In this document: piece by piece, positions 18,024-27,303 of the stretch
Numbering within the stretch: the first letter of the stretch is position 1
How the letters are laid out: each line of letters opens with the position of its first letter
DNA from: an uncultured Lactobacillus sp.
GTDB lineage: Bacteria > Bacillota > Bacilli > Lactobacillales > Lactobacillaceae
NCBI GenBank assembly: GCA_930989465.1
Contig: CAKNLX010000011.1
Coordinates: forward strand, 1 to 38,834
DNA: 38,834 nucleotides
Reading direction: 5' to 3'
Notes under the pieces: generated by a model
Database searches by the model: none
The model's input: only the letters and a program-made list of their open reading frames with translations
What the model was told of the DNA's origin: nothing
Program-made: the position numbers and the translations under genes

Positions 18024-18215
18024 AGTCTTCACTTAATCTAATGGTCGATAGCGCTCCGCGAATTTTGTCCGCGACAGTCCGTAATTTATTCAATCACGAC
18101 CCAGCTTATCCCTTTAGCCTGGTTTAAGCTTCGGCAACCTCCCCTTTCGCAATTAGTCTTCGTTTTGCCTAACTCGTAATTGCTACTTATGTCAGTTGCG
18201 CCTCTTCGATTTACA
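17984..18215 (-). promoter_or_regulatory. L-box lysine riboswitch
   Basis: The 5' leader of lysA shows the conserved lysine-aptamer blocks in order on the minus strand: GAAGAGGCGCAAC near 18195-18207, AGTAG shortly after, and then GAAAGGGGAGGTTGCCGAAGC. GCTGGGTCGTGATTGAATAAA and GGACTGTCGCGG follow, then the terminator hairpin. The match to the known B. subtilis lysC L-box is close in sequence and order. High lysine should end transcription before lysA and the six genes that follow. Confidence 0.95.
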
Positions 18216-18218
18216 TGT

Positions 18219-18247
18219 AGTCTACATTCTTATTAAATTTTAGTCAA
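18219..18247 (-). promoter_or_regulatory. Promoter of the lysA operon
   Basis: -35 TTGACT (18242-18247) and -10 TAGACT (18219-18224) on the minus strand, exactly 17 bases apart. The start of transcription near 18212 is just before the first conserved L-box block. Confidence 0.85.
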
Positions 18248-18318
18248 TACTTTTTTATTGATTTTTAATTTATACTATATATGCTTTTCTATTCAAGGCC
18301 AGTATTTTCAACTTTTTG

Positions 18319-18346
18319 TTGCAAGATTAAAAAATAATGCTAAAAT
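18319..18346 (+). promoter_or_regulatory. Promoter of lysC-dapF
   Basis: -35 TTGCAA (18319-18324) and extended -10 TGC-TAAAAT (18341-18346), 16 bases apart. The leader to the lysC ATG is only about 65 bases, too short for an L-box, and none of its conserved blocks is present. Confidence 0.7.
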
Positions 18347-18417
18347 TCAAATTAATTTAGTTTGGATCCATTTTTAAATTAACGAATTATGAAATTTCAC
18401 TTTAAGGGGATTATGTT

Positions 18418-19791
18418 ATGAAAGTAGTTAAGTTTGGTGGTAGCTCTTTAGCTAACGGACAAAATGTAGAACAAGCATTAAATATTATTTTAAGTGATCC
18501 TGAAAGACGCGTAATCGTAGTTTCTGCGCCAGGTAAAAGAAACGATGACGACATCAAAATCACAGATCTTTTAATCAAGTACGCCAATATGACACTTAAG
18601 AGTGAAAATACTGATGAAATCGTCCAAACCATTTTTATGCGTTATCAAGAAATCGGGCATTTCTTTGGTGTAGCTGACGAAGAACTTAAGGTTATCAAAG
18701 AGATTCTTTTAGCTTTACCTAGCAGAAATTATCCTAATTCGAGCTACTTAATGGCAGCTTTTAAAGCTCACGGCGAGCGTCTTAACGCCCGTTTAATTGC
18801 CATGATATTGCAACATCAAGGTGTTAAAAGTCGCTTTCTTGATCCAACAGAAGCGGGTTTAATCGTTACAGGCGAACCTAACGATGCATTGGTCAATCCG
18901 GAAAGTTATCTCAATCTTGACCAAGTAAAAATAGAACCTGATGAACGGGTTATTTTCCCTGGATTTTTCGGTATCACCCCATCAGGTAATATTGCCACAT
19001 TTTCACGTGGTGGATCCGATATTACTGGGGCGATTCTAGCTCGCGGATTTCATGCAGATATGTATGAAAACTTTACAGATGTTAACGGAATTTTTGCAGC
19101 TAATCCGCATATTGTAGATAATCCACAATCCATTAGGAAAATGACTTATCGCGAGATGCGAGAACTATCTTATGCGGGCTTCTCTGTTTTTCACGATGAA
19201 GCTTTGATTCCCGCTATTCAAGGCCAAATTCCTATCAACGTAAAAAATACTCATGAGCCTGATCAACCTGGTACTATCATCGTTCCAGACAAGGACTTTG
19301 TACCAGATAATGTTATTACTGGTGTAACCAGCCAAAAACACTTCTCAGCTCTTTATTTGCATAAATATTTGCTAAACAAAGAAGCTGGTTTTACTTTACG
19401 TATCCTACAAATCTTGTACAAGCACAATGTGCCATACGAACACATGCCTTCTGGTATTGATGACATCACAATTATTTTTAACAATGATTTCCTAAATGAT
19501 CAGCTAATTGATCAAATTTGTAATGAAATTCAAGCAACAATCAATCCAGATCAACTTGAATGGATTGACGATTATGCCATTATCATGGTCGTTGGTGAAG
19601 GAATGAAGAAATATCATGTTGTTAGTCGCCAAATTTTAGATTCTTTAGGTGATCACGATATTTCACCTCGCATGATCAACCAAGGTGCATCCCAAATCTC
19701 AATGATGATCGGAACCAAGAAGGAAAAGGCAGACGAAGCAGTTAAAATTATCTATCAACAATTTTTTACGAAGGGAGAAAATCATGGTTAA
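18418..19791 (+). CDS. lysC: Aspartokinase
   Basis: This 457-residue enzyme phosphorylates aspartate with ATP, the first step to lysine, threonine and methionine. The kinase domain opens with KFGGSS (5-10), and FSRGGSDITGA near 198-208 is the second substrate-binding block. Two C-terminal ACT domains (about 310-455) are expected to bind an amino acid inhibitor. The length fits a monofunctional enzyme of the AKIII type, with no homoserine dehydrogenase fused. The ATG has AAGGGG. It overlaps dapF by 8 bases and is divergent from the lysA operon, with no riboswitch of its own. Confidence 0.96.
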   Translation: MKVVKFGGSSLANGQNVEQALNIILSDPERRVIVVSAPGKRNDDDIKITDLLIKYANMTLKSENTDEIVQTIFMRYQEIGHFFGVADEELKVIKEILLALPSRNYPNSSYLMAAFKAHGERLNARLIAMILQHQGVKSRFLDPTEAGLIVTGEPNDALVNPESYLNLDQVKIEPDERVIFPGFFGITPSGNIATFSRGGSDITGAILARGFHADMYENFTDVNGIFAANPHIVDNPQSIRKMTYREMRELSYAGFSVFHDEALIPAIQGQIPINVKNTHEPDQPGTIIVPDKDFVPDNVITGVTSQKHFSALYLHKYLLNKEAGFTLRILQILYKHNVPYEHMPSGIDDITIIFNNDFLNDQLIDQICNEIQATINPDQLEWIDDYAIIMVVGEGMKKYHVVSRQILDSLGDHDISPRMINQGASQISMMIGTKKEKADEAVKIIYQQFFTKGENHG

Positions 19792-20788
19792 GTTATTAAA
19801 AGTACATGGGTCACAAAATCATTTCTTTATCCTTGATCAAACTGAATTGAAGCAAGAATTGTCTGATTCTGAACTAAAAGGATTAACTATTAAGCTTACA
19901 GATTCACAAACTGGTCTTCTTGACGGTGCAGACGGTGTATTAGTAGTCAATAAGCCAGTCAGAGAAAATGCTTTGGCCCAAATGCGTGTTATCAACGCCG
20001 ACGGTAGTGAAGCTTCAATGTGTGGCAACGGGCTTAGAACTGTCGCTCGTTATTTAAGTGAAAAGTACCAAAAAACTAATTTCTTGGTTGATACAATGAA
20101 TGCTAGTCTCCGCGTTAGAAAAGACGATGACTTTGCCCCAAGTGTTCCTGCCTTTGCAGTTGAAATTTCGCCTGTCCATTTCAATAAAGAAGCCTTGCCA
20201 TTTGATAATTTAGGACATGATCGTCTAATAGATGATTTTGCTCCTGAACTTTATCCCGGTTTACGTTTTTCTTCTATTGCCGTGCCGAATCCCCATTTAA
20301 TTAGCTTTGTTAATCAAAAACAAATAACAGGTCCTATCCTAGGAATCGTCGGTAAACGACTCAATAGTGAGAATCCTTACTTCACTGATGGTGTTAATGT
20401 TAATTTTGCTCAAATCCTTGATAAGAATCGCTTATTTGTGAGGACTTATGAACGCGGGGTTGGCTTTACCAATGCTTGTGGAACTGGAATGTCTGCTACC
20501 TCATTAGCATTTTGTTTAACCAAACCAGAAATGGCAGAATTTGACACACCAATCAACGTTTACAATCCAGGCGGCATGGTAAAAACCATTGTTCACTATG
20601 AAGACAATAATTACTGGATTGAACTCATTGGAAATGCGACCTTTACTCATCAAATTTCTATTGCTGAAGAGGATTTAAGAAATGGGAACTTTGCTAATGC
20701 ACAAATTACTGAAACTAATGAACAAACCGCCTATGAAAGATTTGTCGATAATTTACCTAAATTCAACGACATTACAACTTTAGCGTAA
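19784..20788 (+). CDS. dapF: Diaminopimelate epimerase
   Basis: This 334-residue PLP-independent enzyme converts LL- to meso-diaminopimelate. The two catalytic cysteines are Cys80 in ASMCGNGLRT and Cys232 in NACGTGMSA, one in each half of the two-domain fold. It is longer than the usual 270-285 residues because of insertions in the middle and a C-terminal tail after about 300. It overlaps lysC by 8 bases with a GAAGGGAG site inside lysC, so the two are coupled. It completes the lysine pathway in the window. Confidence 0.95.
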   Translation: MVKLLKVHGSQNHFFILDQTELKQELSDSELKGLTIKLTDSQTGLLDGADGVLVVNKPVRENALAQMRVINADGSEASMCGNGLRTVARYLSEKYQKTNFLVDTMNASLRVRKDDDFAPSVPAFAVEISPVHFNKEALPFDNLGHDRLIDDFAPELYPGLRFSSIAVPNPHLISFVNQKQITGPILGIVGKRLNSENPYFTDGVNVNFAQILDKNRLFVRTYERGVGFTNACGTGMSATSLAFCLTKPEMAEFDTPINVYNPGGMVKTIVHYEDNNYWIELIGNATFTHQISIAEEDLRNGNFANAQITETNEQTAYERFVDNLPKFNDITTLA

Positions 20789-20790
20789 TC

Positions 20791-20826
20791 AAAAAGACTT
20801 GCTTTTTTTTAAAGCGAGTCTTTTTT
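20791..20826. terminator. Bidirectional terminator
   Basis: Stem AAAAAGACTTGCTTT with AAAGCGAGTCTTTTT, one T-G pair, between convergent dapF and the permease gene. T-runs on both sides. Confidence 0.88.
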
Positions 20827-20830
20827 GTAT

Positions 20831-22339
20831 TTAATTTAAATCGGTTAAACCATGTTTTTTCTTTGAAGTACGATAAAAAATATAAGCTATTAAACCAAAG
20901 AAAATAGGTCCAAATCCAGTCCAGAAAGCTGTCGCATATCTGTATTCCAAAATTGGTTGTAAAACTGTAAATATAATACCCGTGCAAACAATTATTTCAA
21001 CAAATACTACCAGCGCTACTGTCCATTTATAATTCGTAAATACTCTAAATTTACGCGGATAATCTTTCTTTAAGAAAAATGGAAATGCACCTATCAAAAA
21101 GATATATGGTGCAGTTGCAGCAACATTACCCATATCGGTCAAAATTTGATAAAAGCTTGTAGCTGCACTACCACCGAAGGAAACGACCGCAATTAACAAG
21201 CAGACGAAAACAGTTTGAGCCCACATTGCATTAGCAGGAATGCCATGTTTGTTTAATTTAGTTGCAGCCTTCGGCCAAAGACGTGGATCAGATCCCATGA
21301 TAAAGGACTTAACGGGTGAATATAGTAATACGAAGAAAGCACCCATCATTCCCATTAATCCTGATAAGGCAATTGCTCTCGTAAAGATTTTACTAATCAT
21401 TAAACTAGTCTGCGGATCCAAATGTAAGGCGGTACCGAACGCTTTACCCAAAGTCCCGTAAACCACATAAGTAATATTACCTGTGTTAGCACCGGTTTGA
21501 ACGATATCCTTTTGATAATTAACCGAAAAACCGGTCATAAAGATCATTAAAACATAAGAAATAATCGTAAACAAACTACCGATAATTAAGCCCTTAGGGA
21601 AATCTTTTTCGGGATGCTTCATACTGTCAATTACCCCACCTACGGTCTCCATACCACCATATGCAAATACTGCATAGACAACAAAGGAAATAATAGTAAT
21701 TGGAGTTTGGAAATCCTTATTAGGCGAAATAATAAAACTCTGCCAACCAGTGATTGGCTGTGCTAATTGTCCATGATTCATAATGATGACTAACAAACTA
21801 GATAAGATAAAAATCAAGTTCATCCCGACCATAAACCAGCCACCAATTGAGGACATGATCTTAATTCCAGTCATCCCTCTTGAAGACAAGTATGTAGATA
21901 CAATCATGAATAGAATTGCCAATACACCTATTAGCTGTGTTCCATGTAAACCAAATAAATTCCAACTCTGAGTTGTATCTTTACCAAAAATTAGCGCTGA
22001 AATCGAAATCCAGAGTCTTGAGGCACTAGATACTAGCCAAAGTACCCAGTTAGCCAGCCAAACAAAAGTCCCGATAAAGGCCCATTTTTCGCCAATAGAG
22101 CCCGCAAGCCAGGAGTAAATTCCACCTTTTGCATCGTGAAAGGCTGAACCATATTCTGCCATCATTAATCCAGCTGGAAAGAAAAAACAAATTCCGGCTA
22201 AAATAAACCAAATAATTCCGGCATAAGTCATTTGCCGGTATGAAACCGAGACATTACCGAAACCATAAACCGTAGTTATGATCATTAAAACCAGGCTTAA
22301 AGTAGTTAATGTCTTTTTCTGTGTTTTATTATCATCCAA
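20831..22339 (-). CDS. APC-family amino acid permease, YjeM-like
   Basis: This 502-residue transporter has about 12 TM segments and an APC start at TM1 (YGFGNVS, about residues 25-31). The YjeM/GadC-like features are the loop AEYGSAFHDAKGGIYSWLAGSIG after TM2 and YGGMETVGG in TM6. The substrate is not known for YjeM. It lies next to the lysine cluster but on a separate transcript, so a lysine role is not supported. The start is TTG behind AGAGG 7 bases upstream; the nearest ATG is out of frame. Its -10 TAAAAT (22373-22378) is TG-extended. Confidence 0.85.
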   Translation of the reverse strand: MDDNKTQKKTLTTLSLVLMIITTVYGFGNVSVSYRQMTYAGIIWFILAGICFFFPAGLMMAEYGSAFHDAKGGIYSWLAGSIGEKWAFIGTFVWLANWVLWLVSSASRLWISISALIFGKDTTQSWNLFGLHGTQLIGVLAILFMIVSTYLSSRGMTGIKIMSSIGGWFMVGMNLIFILSSLLVIIMNHGQLAQPITGWQSFIISPNKDFQTPITIISFVVYAVFAYGGMETVGGVIDSMKHPEKDFPKGLIIGSLFTIISYVLMIFMTGFSVNYQKDIVQTGANTGNITYVVYGTLGKAFGTALHLDPQTSLMISKIFTRAIALSGLMGMMGAFFVLLYSPVKSFIMGSDPRLWPKAATKLNKHGIPANAMWAQTVFVCLLIAVVSFGGSAATSFYQILTDMGNVAATAPYIFLIGAFPFFLKKDYPRKFRVFTNYKWTVALVVFVEIIVCTGIIFTVLQPILEYRYATAFWTGFGPIFFGLIAYIFYRTSKKKHGLTDLN

Positions 22340-22372
22340 GATGAAGCCTCTACTTTCTTTACTACACTTTCA

Positions 22373-22399
22373 ATTTTAGCACCCTTTCTTTTAAGTAAA
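22373..22399 (-). promoter_or_regulatory. Permease promoter
   Basis: Extended -10 TGC-TAAAAT (22373-22378) and weak -35 TTTACT (22394-22399), 15 bases apart. It lies between the engB terminator and the TTG start. Confidence 0.45.
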
Positions 22400-22423
22400 T
22401 TTATTCTAATAATCATCTCATAA

Positions 22424-22457
22424 GAAAAAGCTGCTAACCCCAGTTAACAGCTTTCTC
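22424..22457 (-). terminator. Terminator of clpX-engB
   Basis: Twelve-pair stem (AAAGCTGTTAAC with GTTAGCAGCTTT, one wobble) and a T-rich tail, 6 bases past the engB stop codon. Confidence 0.87.
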
Positions 22458-22462
22458 ATTCT

Positions 22463-23053
22463 TTATTTACTAATTTTTTCTTCAATCCAGTTGCCCAGTT
22501 CTGCAACATGCAATTTAGTTACGGAACTGAATGTCAAAACCGTTACATGATCATAATTAAGATCTATATTCTTTTTCAAACGGGACATTACTTTATTTAC
22601 TTGGCTCTTTTTTATTTTATCAATCTTCGTACATACAACTAAAATAGGTAAATTCAGATATTGAGCATAATTATACATTGCAATATCATCTTTAGTTGGT
22701 TCATGACGCGAATCAATTAAAATTACTAATCCCTTTAAGTTGGGTCTTGTTTCCAAGTAATCTTGAATCATCTCACCAAATTCTTGGCGTTTCTTTTGCG
22801 AAACTCTTGCATAACCATACCCTGGTACGTCTACAAGATAAAACTCATCATTTACTAGATAGAAATTCAAGGTTTGCGTTTTACCAGGCTGTGAAGAGGT
22901 TCTAGCCAAGTTTTTTCGATTAAGTAGAGTGTTAATCAGACTTGACTTTCCAACGTTTGAGCGGCCTGATAATGCAATCTCAGGCAAATCATCCTTAGGA
23001 TATTGATCTTCTCTAACTGCACTGACAGCATAACTACTACTTTTAATTATCAT
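22463..23053 (-). CDS. engB: Ribosome-biogenesis GTPase YsxC/YihA (EngB)
   Basis: This 196-residue GTPase helps late assembly of the 50S subunit. Motifs are G1 GRSNVGKS (30-37), G2 near 57-64 (GKTQTLNF), G3 DVPGYG (75-80) and G4 TKID (142-145). Length is normal. The ATG lies inside the clpX 3' end (11-base overlap) with an AGGTAGG-type site there, so it is coupled to clpX. Confidence 0.96.
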   Translation of the reverse strand: MIIKSSSYAVSAVREDQYPKDDLPEIALSGRSNVGKSSLINTLLNRKNLARTSSQPGKTQTLNFYLVNDEFYLVDVPGYGYARVSQKKRQEFGEMIQDYLETRPNLKGLVILIDSRHEPTKDDIAMYNYAQYLNLPILVVCTKIDKIKKSQVNKVMSRLKKNIDLNYDHVTVLTFSSVTKLHVAELGNWIEEKISK

Positions 23054-24317
23054 TAGCGCCTACCTGTGCTTTACTACTTTCTTTTTTATCCTTTTTACGA
23101 ATAACCTTAGGTTCAGCATGACGCGTAATTACATCTTTGGTTACCTCAACGGCTTCAATGTCTTTTTCACTTGGAGTCTTGTACATGATATCCATAATTG
23201 AATTTTCAATTATAGTTCTTAAACCACGTGCCCCCATATTTCTTTGAATTGCCAAATCAGCAATTGCTTTAAGCGCACCATCAGTAAACTTAAGGTTAAC
23301 ACCATCAAGTGAAAGTAGCTTCTTATATTGCTTAACCAAAGCATTCTTTGGCTCAGTTAATACTCTTACCAAATCTTCACTGTTAAGCTTATCTAAAGTT
23401 GTGATAATTGGAATTCTACCAATAAATTCAGGAATCATTCCAAATTTAACTAAATCTGCTGTAGTTAAATGACGAGTCCAATCATCTGCATCAATTTTAT
23501 CAACTTCATTTTCAGCACCGAAACCAATCGTCTTTTTACCTAATCTATTCTTAACGATTTGTTCAATACCATCAAAAGCCCCACCAACAATAAACAGAAT
23601 GTTAGTGGTGTCCATCTTGATCATTTCTTGTTGTGGGTGCTTACGACCACCTTGAGGCGGAACTGAAGCAATAGTACCTTCTAAGATCTTCAGTAATGAT
23701 TGTTGTACACCTTCACCTGAAACATCACGAGTAATTGAAACATTCTCAGATTTCTTAGAAATTTTGTCAATTTCATCGATATAAATAATGCCGCGTTGAG
23801 CACGTTCCAAATCGTAATCTGCATTTTGCAATAATTTTAGCAAGATATTTTCTACATCTTCCCCAACATAACCAGCCTCGGTTAATGTGGTTGCATCTGC
23901 AATTGCAAAAGGTACATTTAAGATTCGAGCTAAAGTTTGAGCTAAATAAGTCTTACCTGATCCAGTAGGACCAATCATTGCAATATTAGACTTCTGTAAT
24001 TCTATAGAAGAATCAACATCCATTTGACTGATTCTCTTGTAATGATTATAAACAGCAACAGATAATACCTTTTTAGCACGATTTTGGCCAATTACGTATT
24101 GATCAAGTTGTTTTTTAATTTCCATTGGTTTTGGTAATTCACTTGCAGTTTTAACAGAATCTGCACGTAATTCATCATCAATGATTTTTTTAGATAAGTC
24201 AACGCATTCATTGCAAATATAAACGCCATTACCAGCGATCATTTTTTTGACTTGGTCTTGAGTTTTACCACAAAAAGAACATTTAATCTCTTCTTGATCT
24301 GTAAACTGATTTGCCAT
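23043..24317 (-). CDS. clpX: ClpX, ATPase subunit of the ClpXP protease
   Basis: This 424-residue AAA+ unfoldase feeds proteins to ClpP. The zinc finger has Cys13, 16, 35 and 38, and Walker A is GPTGSGKT (116-123). Walker B is IIYIDE ending at Asp181-Glu182, the pore loop is GYVGED (149-154) and the RKH loop is 225-227. The ClpP-binding IGF loop at 264-266 shows it is a true ClpX. The tail after about 405 is Lys/Ser-rich. The ATG has AGGGAGG. The promoter lies about 30 bases upstream, and the gene is followed by engB in one operon. Confidence 0.97.
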   Translation of the reverse strand: MANQFTDQEEIKCSFCGKTQDQVKKMIAGNGVYICNECVDLSKKIIDDELRADSVKTASELPKPMEIKKQLDQYVIGQNRAKKVLSVAVYNHYKRISQMDVDSSIELQKSNIAMIGPTGSGKTYLAQTLARILNVPFAIADATTLTEAGYVGEDVENILLKLLQNADYDLERAQRGIIYIDEIDKISKKSENVSITRDVSGEGVQQSLLKILEGTIASVPPQGGRKHPQQEMIKMDTTNILFIVGGAFDGIEQIVKNRLGKKTIGFGAENEVDKIDADDWTRHLTTADLVKFGMIPEFIGRIPIITTLDKLNSEDLVRVLTEPKNALVKQYKKLLSLDGVNLKFTDGALKAIADLAIQRNMGARGLRTIIENSIMDIMYKTPSEKDIEAVEVTKDVITRHAEPKVIRKKDKKESSKAQVGANDN

Positions 24318-24347
24318 TATATTTCCTCCCTATACCTACCAAAATAG

Positions 24348-24375
24348 ATTATCATAAATTAACATATTTTGATAA
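24348..24375 (-). promoter_or_regulatory. clpX promoter
   Basis: -35 TTATCA (24370-24375) and -10 GATAAT (24348-24353) on the minus strand, 16 bases apart, just after the tig terminator. No CIRCE or CtsR repeat was seen near it. Confidence 0.5.
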
Positions 24376-24395
24376 ATATTAAGCTTAAATATCAA

Positions 24396-24421
24396 AAAAA
24401 GCGGCCTAAAGCCGCTTTTTA
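24396..24421 (-). terminator. Terminator of tig
   Basis: Stem AAAAAGCGGC with GCCGCTTTTT and a 5-base loop, between tig and clpX. Confidence 0.9.
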
Positions 24422-24447
24422 ATGAGAAATCAGTAATAATTTATTTA

Positions 24448-25779
24448 TTACTTACTTTCCTTCTTGTCTTCTGCTTCTTTTGCTTCAAGCTTTGCCTTAG
24501 CAACTTGCTTAGCATTATCAGTAACAAGATCCATAGCCTTACGTACAGTGATGTCGTGACTTAACATGTCGTCTGACAAAGTGTTACGTACAGTCTTTTC
24601 ATCCATGTTGTATTCAGTAGCAAGGTCCTTGATTTCCTTATCAATTTCTTCCTTGGTTGCCTTAAGACCTTCTTTTTCAACAATAGCTTCAAGAACTAAG
24701 TTAGTCTTAACTCTTTCAGCAGCGTTCTTAGCAAATTGTGAACGTAATTGTTGTTCATTAGTATTGGTCAACTTGTAGTAAGTTTGTGGATCAATACCTT
24801 GACGTTGCATGTTACCTAAGTATTGGTTCAATTGAGTATTAACGTCGTCTTGAATCATTGCATCAGGAATTTCATCAACAGTAGCGTTCTTTACTGCACT
24901 TTCAATAGCTGCTTCTTGAATAGCATCGTTTGCAGCTTGTTCCTTTTGATCCTTCAATTGCTTCTTGATCTTGTCTTTTAATTCATCAAGAGTATCTACT
25001 GAATCATCAACATCCTTAGCAAACTCGTCGTCTAACTTAGGAAGTTGCTTTGACTTAACTTCGTGAATCTTAGTTGCAAAGTGTGCTTCTTTACCTGCTA
25101 AATCCTTTGCACCGTAATCCTTAGGGAAGGTTACAACAACATCAACATCGTCGCCTGCTTCGTGACCGATAAGTTGATCTTCAAAGCCAGGAATGAATGC
25201 GCCTGAACCTAATTCAAGTGAGTAGTTTTCAGCTGAGCCGCCTTCAAATTCCTTGTCATCAATAGTACCCTTGTAATCGATGGTTACAGTGTCGCCCTTA
25301 GCTGACTTACCCTTCTTAAGTACAAGTTCAGCATTTTGTTCACGACGCTTATCAAGTTCTGCATCAACGTCTTTTTGGTATACACGAGTATTTTGCTTTG
25401 GAACTTCGATACCCTTGTAGTCGCCTAACTTAACTTCTGGTTCTACAGTAACAGTAGCCTTCATAGTCCAGTCTTTATCTTTGTCCATTGATACTGGAAC
25501 AATTTGTGGTTGACCAACTGCAGCAATACCTGCTTCCTTAACAGCAGCAGAATATGCATTTGGCAATACAATGTTTAAAGCATCTTCATATAATGCTTCT
25601 TCACCATAGTATTGATCAAAAATAACACGAGAAACGTGACCTTTTCTAAAACCAGGAACACGTAAGTTTTTCTTAACTCTTCTAAAAGCTTGATCCAAAC
25701 CTAATTTAATTTCATCTTTTGAAATATCAAAAGTAAGTTCACCGGTTGTTTTACCGGTCTTTTCCCATTTTACAGACAT
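24448..25779 (-). CDS. tig: Trigger factor
   Basis: This 443-residue chaperone sits at the ribosome exit tunnel. The ribosome-binding domain carries GFRKGHVSR (43-51). A FKBP-type prolyl isomerase domain (about 160-245, with [10 protein letters not shown] and [10 protein letters not shown]) and the helical arm domain follow, with an acidic/lysine tail. Length is normal. The ATG has GGAGGT. It has its own promoter between the tuf terminator and the start, and a terminator before clpX, so it is a single-gene unit. Confidence 0.97.
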   Translation of the reverse strand: MSVKWEKTGKTTGELTFDISKDEIKLGLDQAFRRVKKNLRVPGFRKGHVSRVIFDQYYGEEALYEDALNIVLPNAYSAAVKEAGIAAVGQPQIVPVSMDKDKDWTMKATVTVEPEVKLGDYKGIEVPKQNTRVYQKDVDAELDKRREQNAELVLKKGKSAKGDTVTIDYKGTIDDKEFEGGSAENYSLELGSGAFIPGFEDQLIGHEAGDDVDVVVTFPKDYGAKDLAGKEAHFATKIHEVKSKQLPKLDDEFAKDVDDSVDTLDELKDKIKKQLKDQKEQAANDAIQEAAIESAVKNATVDEIPDAMIQDDVNTQLNQYLGNMQRQGIDPQTYYKLTNTNEQQLRSQFAKNAAERVKTNLVLEAIVEKEGLKATKEEIDKEIKDLATEYNMDEKTVRNTLSDDMLSHDITVRKAMDLVTDNAKQVAKAKLEAKEAEDKKESK

Positions 25780-25831
25780 TAATAAAATACCTCCAATGTC
25801 AAGTTTGAGTTTGCTTCTTGCATACTAAGTT

Positions 25832-25860
25832 ATCTTACCTTAAACTGGCAAAAAAAACAA
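25832..25860 (-). promoter_or_regulatory. tig promoter
   Basis: -35 TTGTTT (25855-25860) and -10 TAAGAT (25832-25837), 17 bases apart on the minus strand, directly after the tuf terminator. Confidence 0.55.
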
Positions 25861-25868
25861 ATCTAAAA

Positions 25869-25907
25869 GAAAAAAGATGCGCTCCTGTGAAGAAGTGCAT
25901 CTTTTTT
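25869..25907 (-). terminator. Terminator of tuf
   Basis: Stem AAAAAGATGC with GCATCTTTTT and a 16-base loop that can pair further, followed by a T-run. It starts 16 bases past the tuf stop codon. Confidence 0.9.
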
Positions 25908-25923
25908 GCTATATCGTTAGAAA

Positions 25924-27114
25924 TTAGTCAAGGATTTCAGTAACCTGACCGGCACCAACGGTACGACCACCTTCACGGATGGTGAACTTAGTACCCTTTT
26001 CGATGGCAGCTGGCTTAATCAAAGTAACAGTGAATTCAGTGTTATCACCAGGCATAACCATTTCAGTACCTTCTGGCAATTCAATTTCACCAGTAATATC
26101 AGTGGTGTGGAAGTAGAATTGTGGACGGTAGTCTGAGAAGAATGGAGTGTGACGTCCACCTTCTTCTTTCTTCAAGACATAAACTTGAGCCTTGAATTCC
26201 TTGTGGGTTTGGATTGAGCCTGGAGCAGCCAATACTTGACCACGAACAACTTGGTCACGGTCAATACCACGAAGCAATACACCAACGTTATCGCCGGCTT
26301 CACCTAAGTCCAAAGTCTTGTGGAACATTTCCAAACCAGTAACAACTGACTTAAGAACCTTGTCTACCAAACCAACGATTTCGACTTCATCGCCGACCTT
26401 AACAGTACCACGGTCGATACGACCTGAAGCAACAGTACCACGACCAGTGATAGTGAATACGTCTTCAACTGGCATTAAGAATGGCTTGTCAGTTTGACGT
26501 TCTGGAGTTGGGATGTATTCATCAACGACGTCCATCAACTTAAGAATTTGTTCTTGAGCTTCCTTGTCGCCTTGTAAAGCCTTCAAAGCTGAACCACGAA
26601 CAACTGGAATATCGTCACCAGGGTAATCGTATTCAGTTAACAAGTCACGAACTTCCATTTCAACCAAGTCGATCAATTCTGGGTCGTCAACTAAATCGCA
26701 CTTGTTTAAGAATACTACGATGTAGTTAACACCAACTTGACGAGCAAGCAAAATGTGTTCACGAGTTTGTGGCATAGGACCATCAGTTGCAGCAACAACT
26801 AAGATAGCACCATCCATTTGTGCAGCACCGGTAATCATGTTCTTGATGTAGTCGGCGTGGCCTGGAGCGTCCATGTGAGCGTAGTGACGATTTTCAGTTT
26901 CGTATTCTACGTGGGCGGTATTAATAGTAATACCACGTTCCTTTTCTTCTGGTGCAGCATCGATTTGTGAGTAATCTTCAGCCTTAGCCAAACCCTTGTC
27001 AGCTAAAACAGTAGTAATAGCCGCAGTTAAAGTGGTCTTACCGTGGTCAACGTGACCGATAGTACCAATGTTTACGTGTGGCTTAGTTCTAACGTAATGT
27101 TCTTTTTCTGCCAT
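25924..27114 (-). CDS. tuf: Elongation factor Tu
   Basis: This 396-residue GTPase delivers aminoacyl-tRNA to the ribosome. Motifs are G1 GHVDHGKT (20-27), G3 DAPGH (82-86) and G4 NKCD (137-140). All three domains are present at full length and the codon use is that of a very highly expressed gene. I start at the ATG at 27114 with AGGAGGG upstream; a longer in-frame start at 27141 would add nine residues that EF-Tu does not have. It is transcribed alone from a strong promoter through a leader of about 135 bases. Confidence 0.98.
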   Translation of the reverse strand: MAEKEHYVRTKPHVNIGTIGHVDHGKTTLTAAITTVLADKGLAKAEDYSQIDAAPEEKERGITINTAHVEYETENRHYAHMDAPGHADYIKNMITGAAQMDGAILVVAATDGPMPQTREHILLARQVGVNYIVVFLNKCDLVDDPELIDLVEMEVRDLLTEYDYPGDDIPVVRGSALKALQGDKEAQEQILKLMDVVDEYIPTPERQTDKPFLMPVEDVFTITGRGTVASGRIDRGTVKVGDEVEIVGLVDKVLKSVVTGLEMFHKTLDLGEAGDNVGVLLRGIDRDQVVRGQVLAAPGSIQTHKEFKAQVYVLKKEEGGRHTPFFSDYRPQFYFHTTDITGEIELPEGTEMVMPGDNTEFTVTLIKPAAIEKGTKFTIREGGRTVGAGQVTEILD

Positions 27115-27145
27115 TAAAATGACCCTCCTGTAAATTTGCAAGAAG

Positions 27146-27258
27146 TCCGTTGAGATAAGTTAACGGATAATTCTCTGTTGAATATTGTACTACTTTCTTC
27201 GGCAATTGCCTAGTAAAAAAGCTTAAGCTAAATTGCCTAACGAAAATATCCTTTGCTA
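27146..27258 (-). other. tuf 5' leader with palindromes
   Basis: The leader holds two perfect 10-bp palindromes (AGCTTAAGCT and GGCAATTGCC), two copies of AGGCAATT, and a 6-bp hairpin (TCCGTT/AACGGA, 27146-27167) close to the ribosome site. I see no terminator-like structure and no known riboswitch. Confidence 0.4.
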
Positions 27259-27286
27259 ATTATACTAAATACTTTGAAAATGTAAA
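27259..27286 (-). promoter_or_regulatory. tuf promoter
   Basis: -35 TTTACA (27281-27286) and -10 TATAAT (27259-27264), 16 bases apart on the minus strand, just after the TPR gene, which shows no terminator of its own. Confidence 0.85.
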
Positions 27287-27303
27287 CCTTTTTTACCTAT
27301 TTT

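Noticed and set aside
18319-18417. L-box in front of lysC
   Set aside because: The leader is too short and has none of the conserved blocks seen before lysA.
20831-22339. APC permease as the lysine transporter of the cluster
   Set aside because: It has its own promoter and terminator, no L-box, and YjeM-type features rather than those of lysine permeases.
24348-24375. CtsR or CIRCE control of clpX
   Set aside because: No TCAAANNTCAAA-like repeat and no CIRCE inverted repeat in the 130 bases upstream.
25924-27141. Longer N-termini for tuf, rpsO (30359), rpsT (30523), the FMN-binding gene (7021) and dapB (13820)
   Set aside because: In each case the shorter start has the ribosome site at proper spacing and agrees with the known family N-terminus.
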